64,000 nt of DNA from Thalassobellus sp050294475 (GTDB taxonomy: Bacteria > Bacteroidota > Bacteroidia > Flavobacteriales > Flavobacteriaceae). The notes under the pieces are model-generated. The model did not search any database. It saw only the letters and a list, made by a program, of their open reading frames with translations, and had not been told where the DNA came from. Position numbers and translations under genes: made by a program. The stretch spans positions 62,001-126,000 of the forward strand of contig JBNKOE010000003.1 of assembly GCA_050294475.1 (NCBI GenBank), given 5' to 3'. Shown here in pieces: positions 33,827 to 42,591 of this stretch (within the stretch, counting starts at the first letter, position 1; each line of letters opens with the position of its first letter).

Positions 33827-34522
33827 TTAACTTGCGAAATGTAACTCCAATTCTTTTAAAGTAGCTTCACTTGTTTCTAAGTCTTTTATTATTTCACCTT
33901 TTTCTAGCACTACAATACGTTCGCATACATCTGTAACATGCATTAAATCGTGACTAGAAATTAAAACTGTAACACCTTGTTTTTGTGCTAAATCTTTAAT
34001 TATTCCTTTTAAACGAATTTGAGTTGTGGGGTCTAAATTGGCAAAAGGTTCATCTAAAATAATAACTTCAGGGTTACCAATTAAAGCGGCCACAATGCCT
34101 GCTTTTTTCTGATTTCCTTTACTTAAATCGCGTAAATATTTTTTTTGCTCCAGTATTTCGCCATGAAAAAAATCTTCAAATTGAGAGACCAATTTATCTA
34201 CATCGGCTTTGTTTTGTCCGCGCAATTCACCAATAAAATAAAAATATTCTTCGGCAGTTAAATAGCCTATTAAAAAACTTTCATCAATAAAAGCAGATGT
34301 AAACGGTTTCCAATCTTCGCTTTTGTTTACCTGAACATCATTATTATTAATAAAACCCGTTGTTGGTTGAATTAAATCAAGTAACAGACTAAAATAAGTT
34401 GTTTTTCCAGCACCATTATTACCCACTAAACCAAAACTTTGTCCTTTAGGTATTTCTAATGAATCTATATTTAAAACGACATTACTATTATATTTCTTTG
34501 AAAGATTTGATGTTATTATCAT
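33827..34522 (-). CDS. ABC transporter ATP-binding protein
   Basis: 231-aa ABC ATPase: Walker A GNNGAGKT (34-41), signature LSKGNQKKAG, Walker B EVIILDEPFANLD, and the H-loop SSHD. It is paired with the DUF5687 membrane protein eight bases upstream, so the two form an ABC-2-like exporter of unknown substrate. The short nucleotide-binding domain without further domains is typical of such exporters. Confidence 0.92.
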   Translation of the reverse strand: MIITSNLSKKYNSNVVLNIDSLEIPKGQSFGLVGNNGAGKTTYFSLLLDLIQPTTGFINNNDVQVNKSEDWKPFTSAFIDESFLIGYLTAEEYFYFIGELRGQNKADVDKLVSQFEDFFHGEILEQKKYLRDLSKGNQKKAGIVAALIGNPEVIILDEPFANLDPTTQIRLKGIIKDLAQKQGVTVLISSHDLMHVTDVCERIVVLEKGEIIKDLETSEATLKELELHFAS

Positions 34523-34529
34523 AATTGTT

Positions 34530-36002
34530 TTAATTGTTTTGTTTGTATGATGCTATTGTTTCATACTTTTCAGATTTATATACTTTTTCTATAATATCAA
34601 AAACTTTATTTTTAAATAAAAATCCTACAATACCAAAAATAGCTACAAGAGCAAAACCAAAAGCTTCACCAATAGCAAAATGTCCAATAGCATAAATGGC
34701 CATTGGTAAAACTAATTTAGGAATGGTTAGCAATAATGTTTTGGCATTAAAAGACTTCTTATCTCCAAAAGCTTTTTTATTAGACGATAAATCAATTGGC
34801 GTTTTAATATAAGCACCTCCCCAAAGTACCATGTGTGAGTTTACACCTATGTTATATATGGCTCCAACAACTACTGCGGCGTAAGCTTGCCATCCAAAAT
34901 ACAAATAAAATGAGGCTAAAATGGTTGATATTGCAGTTGCAAAAACCATTAAATACCATTTAGATGAAATGTATTCTTTATACCTTATATTCTGACTCAT
35001 CATTAATGGGTAATATGCACTATCCCAACTTGGAACAAACTGCCCAAAATTGAATAAAAATCCGCCAGAAACAAAAATACCAGCAAAAACACGCCAGAAA
35101 GGTCCTTTGTAAGCTTCAATAGAATTTGTAAAAAATAACAATCCATAAAAAATGAATAAAGCACTCATTAACAATGTTGTTTTTGAGCGTTTATTCCTCT
35201 TTAATAATCTAATATCATTCTTTAAAAACGTTGATAAACTACCAAAACGATTCAACCATGCAAAATCTTCTGTTTGAACAATTTGAACTTTTTTAGCTAA
35301 TCCTGCATCTAAATATAGATTATTCTTAAAATAACCAAAAGCAATTTTATACAAAAAAATTAAAGCTATTATAGGAATTAAAGCTAAATATGGTGTGTTA
35401 TAAAACCCTTGAAATATAGATTCTGTAAAAGTAGTTATGTCTAAAATATTATAATATTTTAATCCTCCAAGAACAACAAAAACAGTAAGAACACTGTAAA
35501 AAACAGAATCTTTACTATTTACAAAAACATTAATAAAATTATTGCAATATATTAATGTTAAAACAGCTAAATGCCATCCTATTACATTTATAAAAGGATA
35601 CCCTTCCACAATTAAAATAATAGAAAATGGTATAAAAAAGAACCCATGTACAATATTAAAAAATGATAGAATGGTTTTATTTAAAGCAAAATTTACAATT
35701 TTACTTTTATCAATAGGTAAGTAAAGCAAAGGCTTAATATTAACTAAAGGCATTTTTTGAAAAAAATAGCGAACCACTAAATCAAAAACGATATAAAATA
35801 CTAGCATTTTGTTAATAGTAATTAATGGATCAAGATTTAATTTCTCTTTAATTAAAAAATATACCAACAACCCTGAACTTAAAAATGAAATCATTATCCA
35901 GAGAGCTCCAAACCCTAATAGAATTTTAAAAAAAAGATTCATTTTAAATGAAGCAGATCTAAAAAAAGCTTTCCACTCTAAACTTAAAAATTGCTTAATC
36001 AT
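34530..36002 (-). CDS. DUF5687-family ABC-2-like permease
   Basis: 490-aa integral membrane protein with about 11-12 hydrophobic segments. It begins with FLSLEWKAFFRSASFKMNLF, the usual start of the DUF5687 family in Bacteroidota. It is the permease partner of the downstream ATPase; it lies between that gene and a DUF2059 gene, with gaps of 7 and 5 bp, all in one operon. The substrate is unknown. Confidence 0.82.
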   Translation of the reverse strand: MIKQFLSLEWKAFFRSASFKMNLFFKILLGFGALWIMISFLSSGLLVYFLIKEKLNLDPLITINKMLVFYIVFDLVVRYFFQKMPLVNIKPLLYLPIDKSKIVNFALNKTILSFFNIVHGFFFIPFSIILIVEGYPFINVIGWHLAVLTLIYCNNFINVFVNSKDSVFYSVLTVFVVLGGLKYYNILDITTFTESIFQGFYNTPYLALIPIIALIFLYKIAFGYFKNNLYLDAGLAKKVQIVQTEDFAWLNRFGSLSTFLKNDIRLLKRNKRSKTTLLMSALFIFYGLLFFTNSIEAYKGPFWRVFAGIFVSGGFLFNFGQFVPSWDSAYYPLMMSQNIRYKEYISSKWYLMVFATAISTILASFYLYFGWQAYAAVVVGAIYNIGVNSHMVLWGGAYIKTPIDLSSNKKAFGDKKSFNAKTLLLTIPKLVLPMAIYAIGHFAIGEAFGFALVAIFGIVGFLFKNKVFDIIEKVYKSEKYETIASYKQNN

Positions 36003-36007
36003 AATGA

Positions 36008-36415
36008 TTATTTATACTTTTGGGCAATTGCTTGTACTTCCATACCCCAAGATTGACCAAACATCATCGCTTTTTGTGTGAGACCTAATTGCTTTTCAGC
36101 TAATTTTTTTCCTAAATCAGTATGGTAAAAAGCTACAAGTTCTTTTATCTCATCTTGAGTAAATTCAGCCATATAAAGCTCTGCCATTTTAATATACAAA
36201 CCATCTAAAGTTCCGTTTGCTTCTTTAGTATAAGCTTCTTTATTAGCTTCAGAAACCATTGCACCAATTTGTGCTATAGCATTTTCAAAAGCAGCACCTG
36301 CTCCTGTTAGTTTAATAAACTCTACTGTTTCTTTTTGAAATTCTGAATTATCTTGTTCTTGAGCCTGTGTAGCAACAGCTATCATGAACATACATGCTAG
36401 TAAAACTTTTTTCAT
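36008..36415 (-). CDS. DUF2059 periplasmic protein
   Basis: 135 aa with a signal peptide (1-18, ATQAQ) and a helical DUF2059 domain (ELYMAEFTQDEIKELVAFYH, TDLGKKLAEKQLGLTQKAM). It is secreted to the periplasm; the family function is unknown. It is the first gene of a three-gene unit with the DUF5687 permease and its ATPase. Confidence 0.87.
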   Translation of the reverse strand: MKKVLLACMFMIAVATQAQEQDNSEFQKETVEFIKLTGAGAAFENAIAQIGAMVSEANKEAYTKEANGTLDGLYIKMAELYMAEFTQDEIKELVAFYHTDLGKKLAEKQLGLTQKAMMFGQSWGMEVQAIAQKYK

Positions 36416-36490
36416 TTTGTTAATTTAATTTAGGTGAATATTTAATTCTATGTGTTAGTACTCTTTTTAATTTAATTGTTACAGACAAAG

Positions 36491-36522
36491 TTTAATTTTA
36501 AAAATCTACTTTAGTATTTTTG
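36491..36522 (+). promoter_or_regulatory. Promoter of the ferredoxin-reductase gene
   Basis: TTTA (36491-36494), a 20-nt spacer, and TATTTTTG (36515-36522), a perfect -7 element, 14 bp before the ATG. The -33 element deviates from TTTG by one base. Confidence 0.5.
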
Positions 36523-36536
36523 TAAAAAATTTTCAC

Positions 36537-37592
36537 ATGTCATCATTTCATAAACTATCAATTAAAGATATTAAAAGAGAAACTAATAAAGCTATTAGTA
36601 TTACGTTTAATCTTCCAGAAAATTTAAAGGATACTTTTGCTTTTAAAGCAGGGCAATACATTACTTTAAAAACTGAAATTGATGGTCATGAAGTAAGACG
36701 AGATTATTCTTTATGTTCTTCGCCTAAAAGTGGCAATTTAAAAGTAGCTGTAAAAGAAGTTACCGATGGCACCTTTTCATCTTTCGCTAATAACACCTTA
36801 AAAGTTGGCGATATTTTAGAAGTTGCGCCACCTAAAGGACGTTTTGTCTTTACACCTAACGACTCTAAAACTAAAAACATAGCTGCATTTGCTGCTGGTA
36901 GCGGAATTACACCTGTTTTAAGCATCATAAAGTGCGCTTTAGAAGAAGAAGTTAATAGCAAGGTCATTTTAGTTTACGGTAATAAAACGACTGAAGACAC
37001 TATGTTTTTAAACGAGCTTTTAGAACTTCAGCATGAATATAAAGACCGGTTTTCTATTCAATTTGTGTTTAGCCAACAAGATGAAGACAATGCTATTTTT
37101 GGACGTATTGAAAAAAGCACCGTTAATTACGTTGTAAAAAACGAATACAAACATATTGAAGTTGATGCTTTTTACCTTTGCGGACCAGAAGCCATGATAC
37201 ATACTGTAAAAAATGTATTAACAGATCATGGTATTAATGAAGAACGTATTCATTTTGAACTTTTTAAAGCTGCTAAACCTGCCGAAGTTGAAGAAGAAGC
37301 TACTGCAACAGGTAATACTAAAATTACCATTACAGTTGATGATGAAACAACAACTTTTGAAATGCCACAAAAGCAAACTATTCTTGAAGCTGCTTTAGAT
37401 GAAGATATTGATGCACCGTATTCTTGTCAAGGTGGTATTTGTAGTAGTTGTTTAGCACGTATAAAAGAGGGCGAAGCGACTATGAGACAAAATAATATTT
37501 TAACCGAAAATGAAGTTGCTGAAGGTTTAATTCTTACCTGTCAAGCACATCCAACAACACCAACGATTACTGTTGATTTTGATGATGTCTAA
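36537..37592 (+). CDS. 2Fe-2S ferredoxin--NAD(P)H reductase (PaaE-like)
   Basis: 351-aa oxidoreductase in three parts: an FAD-binding domain (about 1-105, RDYSLCSSP), an NAD(P)H-binding domain (AAGSGITPVLSI near 120, FYLCGPEAMI) and a C-terminal plant-type [2Fe-2S] ferredoxin domain with ligands in YSCQGGICSSCLA and LTCQAHP. The order matches PaaE, the reductase of phenylacetyl-CoA epoxidase, but no other paa gene lies nearby, so the acceptor is unknown. It is monocistronic and convergent with the GT9 gene. Confidence 0.88.
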   Translation: MSSFHKLSIKDIKRETNKAISITFNLPENLKDTFAFKAGQYITLKTEIDGHEVRRDYSLCSSPKSGNLKVAVKEVTDGTFSSFANNTLKVGDILEVAPPKGRFVFTPNDSKTKNIAAFAAGSGITPVLSIIKCALEEEVNSKVILVYGNKTTEDTMFLNELLELQHEYKDRFSIQFVFSQQDEDNAIFGRIEKSTVNYVVKNEYKHIEVDAFYLCGPEAMIHTVKNVLTDHGINEERIHFELFKAAKPAEVEEEATATGNTKITITVDDETTTFEMPQKQTILEAALDEDIDAPYSCQGGICSSCLARIKEGEATMRQNNILTENEVAEGLILTCQAHPTTPTITVDFDDV

Positions 37593-37607
37593 TTTAGACT
37601 TTAATTT

Positions 37608-38633
37608 TTAATATATTTTCTCAATCTTATCTACAATACTTTTAGGAGAAATGCTTCCAGAAGCTTTTTCATAATCTTCTGGGTATTTATTACCATAAAT
37701 AGACGTTGGAATTTTAGGATATTTATTCCTATCGGCTAGTAATGCATAATCTTCTGGTTGATTAAAAGGCGTAAAACCAGCATATGGATGTGTAACACCC
37801 CAAACAGTTACAACTTTTACACCCAACATAGCAGCTATATGCGCGTTCCCAGAATCCATAGAAAGCATAACACCTAAATTCGATATCACGTCTAATTCTT
37901 CATCTAAAGAAAGTTTTCCTGCAACATTTACAACATTCTTAAAACTGTTTTCAAAATTATTAAGAACAGCTATTTCTTTTTGTCCGCCACCAAATAAAAT
38001 AATTTTATAATCTTTAGAAAGTGTTTTAATAACTTCCTGCATTAAATCTAACGGATACATTTTTCCTTGATGTGCTGCAAAAGGCGCTATACCAATTATT
38101 TTTTTAGAACCTAAATTTAAAAGTGTTTGTAGTTTATTTGATAAACTTGATTTTTCAGGAAAAACAGGGTTTGATAAATCTAACGGGAAACCCAAAACTT
38201 CAAAAACATCAGCATAACGCTGGTGAGTCGTTTTAAGTTGTTTAAAAATACTCCCTTTTACTAAAGCCTTTTTGTCTATTCTTCCTTTATCAATTGTAAC
38301 AAGCCGTTTGCTATTTACAAGTTTTCTTAAAATTTGACTTCTCAATACATTATGCAAATCTGCAATAGCATAAAATGTATTGATTTTATTTAACTCTCTG
38401 GCAAGTTTATAAAGCCCAAAAACACCTTTATGTTTTCCTTTAACATCAGCAAAAAAAACAGAAACATTTGGCAAATCTCTAAAAAAAGGAGCGAAAAAAG
38501 CACGTGTTAAAACAGTAATACCTAAGTCTGGATATTTTTGGTTTAAAGCACTTAAAACAGGCACAGTCATAGCAACATCTCCCATTGCTGAAAGACGAAT
38601 AACTAAAATATTTTTTTTTGGCTGAGACATCAA
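37608..38633 (-). CDS. Glycosyltransferase family 9 (heptosyltransferase-like)
   Basis: 341 aa of the GT9/heptosyltransferase II fold. It begins KKNILVIRLSAMGDVAMTVP, the family-typical donor-side motif with the RxSAMGD pattern, and carries LSMDSGNAHIAAMLGVKVV, the conserved D-S-G-N-x-H nucleotide-sugar motif. It probably transfers a sugar to the LPS inner core. It is on the same strand as and 59 bp downstream of the DUF4254 gene, with which it is often paired in Flavobacteriaceae. Confidence 0.88.
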   Translation of the reverse strand: MMSQPKKNILVIRLSAMGDVAMTVPVLSALNQKYPDLGITVLTRAFFAPFFRDLPNVSVFFADVKGKHKGVFGLYKLARELNKINTFYAIADLHNVLRSQILRKLVNSKRLVTIDKGRIDKKALVKGSIFKQLKTTHQRYADVFEVLGFPLDLSNPVFPEKSSLSNKLQTLLNLGSKKIIGIAPFAAHQGKMYPLDLMQEVIKTLSKDYKIILFGGGQKEIAVLNNFENSFKNVVNVAGKLSLDEELDVISNLGVMLSMDSGNAHIAAMLGVKVVTVWGVTHPYAGFTPFNQPEDYALLADRNKYPKIPTSIYGNKYPEDYEKASGSISPKSIVDKIEKIY

Positions 38634-38692
38634 TTTTTTACTGAAAATATAAAGGGTTTAACCAAAATAAAATTCAGCTTTCAATCAATTAA

Positions 38693-39298
38693 TTATTTCT
38701 GTCCTCTTAGAACAGGATTAAGCTCATCATCATTATACATTTTCATTTGCTTATACACTTTCATGTATTTATCACCTTTTTCAATATCGTTTAAAAGTGT
38801 ATCAATAGCAGTCGATAAATCAACACGTTGCTCTAATAAAATATTCAATTTTTTTTGGCAAGCAGTTTTATGAGATTCTGAAGCATCAACACGAGTTGCT
38901 TCTTCATTCATATGGTAAATTTTTAATGCTAAAATTGATAACCTATCAACACCCCAAGCAGGACTTTCAGTATTAATAGTTGCATCTTCTTTAGGCGTTA
39001 CATTTTTATATTGCTCAAGAAAATAACTATCAATGTATTCAACCATATCAGTTCTATCTTGATTAGAGGCATCTATTTGGCGTTTTAAGGTTAACGCTGC
39101 AACAGGATCAATTTGTGGATCACGAATAATATCTTCATAATGCCACTGTACGGTATCAATCCAACATTTTCTGTATAATAAATGTTCAATCAAATCACTT
39201 TCAGAATAAGGATTTTCAAAAGGTTGATCTACTGTATTTATAATATGGTATTTTTCAATAACATCTTGAAATATTTTGTTGGCTTTATTTGTAAACAT
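38693..39298 (-). CDS. DUF4254 protein
   Basis: 201 aa, helical and soluble, matching the DUF4254 family (HLLYRKCWIDTVQWHYEDII, NQDRTDMVEYIDSYF, SPAWGVDRLSILALKIYHM). The function is unknown; the link to a GT9 gene suggests a role in LPS core synthesis. No signal peptide or TM segment is present. Confidence 0.83.
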   Translation of the reverse strand: MFTNKANKIFQDVIEKYHIINTVDQPFENPYSESDLIEHLLYRKCWIDTVQWHYEDIIRDPQIDPVAALTLKRQIDASNQDRTDMVEYIDSYFLEQYKNVTPKEDATINTESPAWGVDRLSILALKIYHMNEEATRVDASESHKTACQKKLNILLEQRVDLSTAIDTLLNDIEKGDKYMKVYKQMKMYNDDELNPVLRGQK

Positions 39299-39372
39299 AA
39301 TCTATTATTTTAAAGTGTAAATATAAGTCTATTTAATTAACTTTACTACTGTAATAAACCAATATAAAAACT

Positions 39373-40032
39373 ATGAATATTCATAATATTTCTGAAAACA
39401 ACTCCATTTTAAATACTTTTATTTCTGAAATTAGAAACGTAACTATTCAAAAAGACAGTATGCGTTTTAGAAAAAATATTGAAAGAATAGGTGAAGTTTT
39501 AGGTTATGAAATGAGTAAAACTTTAAATTACAAAACCAACACTATTGAAACACCATTAGGGCATTGCGACATTAATTTAATAGATGATGATATCGTTTTA
39601 TGTTCTATTTTAAGAGCTGGTGTTCCGCTTCATAATGGCTTACTTAATTATTTTGATACTGCCGAAAACGCTTTTATTTCTGCCTATAGACATCATAAAC
39701 ATAACCCAGAAAGTTTTGAAATTATTGTAGAATATTTAGCTTGCCCTAATTTAGAAAACAAAACACTTATTTTAGCAGATCCTATGTTGGCTACTGGGCA
39801 ATCTATGGTTGCTACTTTTGAAGCTTTAAAACCTTTTGGAACACCAAAAGAGATTCATTTGGTTAGTGTTATTGGAGCAAAAAAAGGTATTGAATTTGTT
39901 GAAAAACACTTTGATAATAAAACTCATTTGTGGATTGCATCTGTTGATAAAAAACTCAATGATAAAGGTTACATTATTCCAGGACTTGGTGATGCTGGCG
40001 ATTTAGCTTTTGGCGAAAAACTACAGAAATAA
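39373..40032 (+). CDS. upp: Uracil phosphoribosyltransferase
   Basis: 219 aa that makes UMP from uracil and PRPP in pyrimidine salvage. The PRPP-binding loop DPMLATGQSM (about 134-143) and the uracil-binding C-terminal GYIIPGLGDAGDLAFG are intact, and CSILRAGVPLHNG is also typical. The stop overlaps that of the convergent DUF6427 gene by 12 bp. Confidence 0.96.
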   Translation: MNIHNISENNSILNTFISEIRNVTIQKDSMRFRKNIERIGEVLGYEMSKTLNYKTNTIETPLGHCDINLIDDDIVLCSILRAGVPLHNGLLNYFDTAENAFISAYRHHKHNPESFEIIVEYLACPNLENKTLILADPMLATGQSMVATFEALKPFGTPKEIHLVSVIGAKKGIEFVEKHFDNKTHLWIASVDKKLNDKGYIIPGLGDAGDLAFGEKLQK

Positions 40033-40944
40033 CAATACGAAAGGCACTAAAATTAAAACAGAAAGAAACGCTTCTTTAAACCATTTTTCTTCAATAGTTT
40101 CAATATAATTTGTAATAATTATTGATAATGGCGCAAATGAAAATAAAAATTCACTTCCATCTTTTTCAGGTGCTATTATTATAATTACAAACGCAATTAT
40201 ACCAGCAAAAAGAATAGTATTAAAAGAGGCACGAAATGCTTTCTTTTTTTGTTTTATACTCTTTATATAAAATAATGAAGACCAAACACCAAAAGACAAA
40301 AGCATTGTAATACTAACTAAAAATTGTATTGAATTATAACTACTTAAATCATAACTTATTTCCGGTAAACTTTTAAAAAAACCGAAAAAAGTATCGTTAA
40401 AAATTACGGAAACTCCTATGCTTATTACTAGTACCGTAATAATACCCATAAAAGGAATTATCCAATGGTTTATTTTAGTTTCAGAATATAATAGCAGTGA
40501 AATAAGGATTAAAATAAAAAATAAAATGCTCCAAAAATAAAATAAGGTCGCAATAGCAATCCAAAAAGCGGCATCAAATAATTTCTTTTTAACATTTATT
40601 TGAGAACGCAAACTTATTATTCTACGCAAACCTAACATGATAAAAAAGTTAGACAAAATAATATTTACATTATTTGTAGTCTGCGTAATAGCTAACAAAA
40701 ACAAACTAAATAAAAGAATTTCGTAGTTATTTTTATTAGTTAAATTGTTCTTACTAACAATGAAATTAAATAGTAAAATAGAAATATAACAAACGCCAAA
40801 TAAAACAAATTGCTTAAAAACAAAGGAGATTGTAATTGCTTCTTTTATAAGCCCTATTCTTGCAATTAAAAAAGCAATAACAGCTATAAAAAATACAATG
40901 ATAAAATTTATTGGTCTAGATTTACTAAAAATACTTGTAATCAT
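40021..40944 (-). CDS. DUF6427-family membrane protein
   Basis: 307-aa integral membrane protein with about nine to ten hydrophobic segments, starting MITSIFSKSRPINFIIVFFI. It resembles the Bacteroidota DUF6427 family, which I recall near upp, DUF6341 and purD in this group. No functional residues can be named. Confidence 0.72.
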   Translation of the reverse strand: MITSIFSKSRPINFIIVFFIAVIAFLIARIGLIKEAITISFVFKQFVLFGVCYISILLFNFIVSKNNLTNKNNYEILLFSLFLLAITQTTNNVNIILSNFFIMLGLRRIISLRSQINVKKKLFDAAFWIAIATLFYFWSILFFILILISLLLYSETKINHWIIPFMGIITVLVISIGVSVIFNDTFFGFFKSLPEISYDLSSYNSIQFLVSITMLLSFGVWSSLFYIKSIKQKKKAFRASFNTILFAGIIAFVIIIIAPEKDGSEFLFSFAPLSIIITNYIETIEEKWFKEAFLSVLILVPFVLLFL

Positions 40945-40964
40945 TAACGGTTTTTGTATTTTTG
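40934..40964 (+). promoter_or_regulatory. Promoter of the DUF6341-like gene
   Basis: CTTG (40934-40937), a 19-nt spacer, and TATTTTTG (40957-40964), a perfect -7 element. It overlaps the start codon region of the divergent DUF6427 gene. The leader would be about 47 nt. Confidence 0.6.
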
Positions 40965-41017
40965 CCTCGTAAATATACTAACTATATAAACAAGTTAGGA
41001 AATAATATATTAAATAC

Positions 41018-41245
41018 ATGAAAGATTTCTTTTACGCAATACAAGATTTATTTGTTAATGTACTATTTGCTCCTTATGATGCTTTAAGAGCATTAGAACT
41101 AGAAAACTGGTGGGCAGCAAATACTCTATCTTGGATTTTTATTGTTATAGGCATAGTTGCTATGGTGTATTGGATGAAGCAACTAAAAATATTTAGTGAT
41201 AACAATGAAGAAGATAAAAGCATTTCTTCTCATTCATTTTTATAA
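41018..41245 (+). CDS. DUF6341-like small membrane protein
   Basis: 75 aa with one TM helix (about 36-52, NTLSWIFIVIGIVAMVYWM) after a short amphipathic segment (IQDLFVNVLFAPYDALRALE). It resembles the DUF6341 family of Flavobacteriaceae. The polar tail is cytoplasmic or periplasmic; the topology is not clear. Six bases overlap the convergent purD stop. Confidence 0.72.
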   Translation: MKDFFYAIQDLFVNVLFAPYDALRALELENWWAANTLSWIFIVIGIVAMVYWMKQLKIFSDNNEEDKSISSHSFL

Positions 41246-42511
41246 ATCGAATCCAATATCTTTACGATAATTCATCTTATCAAAATGTAGTTTTTCTATA
41301 TTTTGATAAGATTTTTTTATGGCTTCTTGGTACGTATTTCCATAAGAAGTAATTGCCATAACGCGTCCGCCAGATGTAATTACTTTTCCATCTTGTAATT
41401 GTGCTCCTGCATGAAACGGAATAGAATCTTCAATAGCATTAATACCTGTAATTTCTTTCCCTTTTTCATAAGCTTCAGGATAACCACCAGACACTAACAT
41501 AATAGTTGTTGCAGCACGCTCATCAATTTCAATATTAATTTTATCTAAGGTTCCATTAGCCATAGCTTTTAGAATTTCAACAAAATCATTTTTAAGTCTT
41601 GGTAAAACAACCTCAGTTTCTGGGTCGCCCATTCTAACGTTATACTCAATAACTTTAGGATCGTCTCCCACTTTTATAAGTCCGATAAATACAAAACCAA
41701 CATACGGTAATTTATCCTTTTTAAAACCATTTATAGTTGGCTTTACAATGCGTTCTTCTATTTTATTTAAAAACTCATCGGTAGCAAAAGGTACTGGAGA
41801 AACGGCTCCCATACCACCTGTATTTAAGCCTGTATCGCCTTCACCAATACGTTTGTAATCTTTCGCTGTTGGTAGAATTTTATAGTTTTTACCATCCGTT
41901 AATACAAAACAACTTAATTCGATACCATCTAAAAACTCTTCGATGACTACTTTGGTACTTGCCGCACCAAATTTAGCATCAACCAACATACTTTTTAATT
42001 CTGCTTTGGCTTCTTCTAAATTATTTAAAATAACAACCCCTTTTCCTGCTGCTAATCCATCTGCTTTTAAAACATAAGGCGCCTTTAAAGTTTCTAAAAA
42101 AGCATATCCTTTTTCAACGGTTTCTTTTGTAAAACTCTCATAAGCTGCCGTTGGAATATTATGACGATATAAAAATTCTTTAGCAAATTCTTTACTACCT
42201 TCTAATTCGGCTGCAGCCTTTTGTGGTCCAATTACTGAAACATGTTTAATAGTATCATCATTTAAAAAATAGTCATGAACACCTTGCACCAAGGGATCTT
42301 CTGGACCAACAACTACCATATCAATGTTTTCTTTTAAAACTAAACTTTTTATAGCATCAAAATCGGTCACGCCAATATTTACATTGGTAGCTATATCTGC
42401 GGTTCCTGAATTTCCAGGTGCGACAAATAATTGATTAGTTAATGGACTTTGAGCAATTTTCCAAGCAAAAGTATGTTCTCTTCCGCCAGAACCAAGAATT
42501 AAAATATTCAT
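41240..42511 (-). CDS. purD: Phosphoribosylamine--glycine ligase
   Basis: GAR synthetase (423 aa), the second step of de novo purine synthesis. The N-domain starts MNILILGSGGREHTFAWKI, the ATP-grasp domain contains KADGLAAGKGVVILN, and FIGLIKVGDDPKVIEYNVRMGDPE is the conserved PurD signature. It is complete and typical in length. A minus-strand TATTTTTG at 42585-42578 is a probable -7 element. Confidence 0.97.
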   Translation of the reverse strand: MNILILGSGGREHTFAWKIAQSPLTNQLFVAPGNSGTADIATNVNIGVTDFDAIKSLVLKENIDMVVVGPEDPLVQGVHDYFLNDDTIKHVSVIGPQKAAAELEGSKEFAKEFLYRHNIPTAAYESFTKETVEKGYAFLETLKAPYVLKADGLAAGKGVVILNNLEEAKAELKSMLVDAKFGAASTKVVIEEFLDGIELSCFVLTDGKNYKILPTAKDYKRIGEGDTGLNTGGMGAVSPVPFATDEFLNKIEERIVKPTINGFKKDKLPYVGFVFIGLIKVGDDPKVIEYNVRMGDPETEVVLPRLKNDFVEILKAMANGTLDKINIEIDERAATTIMLVSGGYPEAYEKGKEITGINAIEDSIPFHAGAQLQDGKVITSGGRVMAITSYGNTYQEAIKKSYQNIEKLHFDKMNYRKDIGFDL

Positions 42512-42534
42512 TGTTTTATGGTATTTATTTTAGA

Positions 42535-42555
42535 CTTCCGTTTACAGGAAACGAC
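42535..42555. repeat. Degenerate intergenic palindrome
   Basis: cttccgtttacaggaaacgac resembles a mutated copy of the attcccgt/acgggaat palindrome at 5764, including the gac(a) end. It lies in the divergent purD-CapK gap. Support is by eye only. Confidence 0.35.
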
Positions 42556-42577
42556 AAGTTATCGTTTTATACGGTTG

Positions 42578-42585
42578 CAAAAATA
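42578..42585 (-). promoter_or_regulatory. -7 element for purD
   Basis: The minus strand reads TATTTTTG, a perfect match to TAnnTTTG, about 67 bp before the purD ATG. A TTG at the usual distance was not found. Confidence 0.35.
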
Positions 42586-42591
42586 AAATTA

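Noticed and set aside
42442..42591. Longer N-terminus for the CapK-like protein
   Set aside because: It would overlap purD and add a segment translated from the purD start and the intergenic palindrome.
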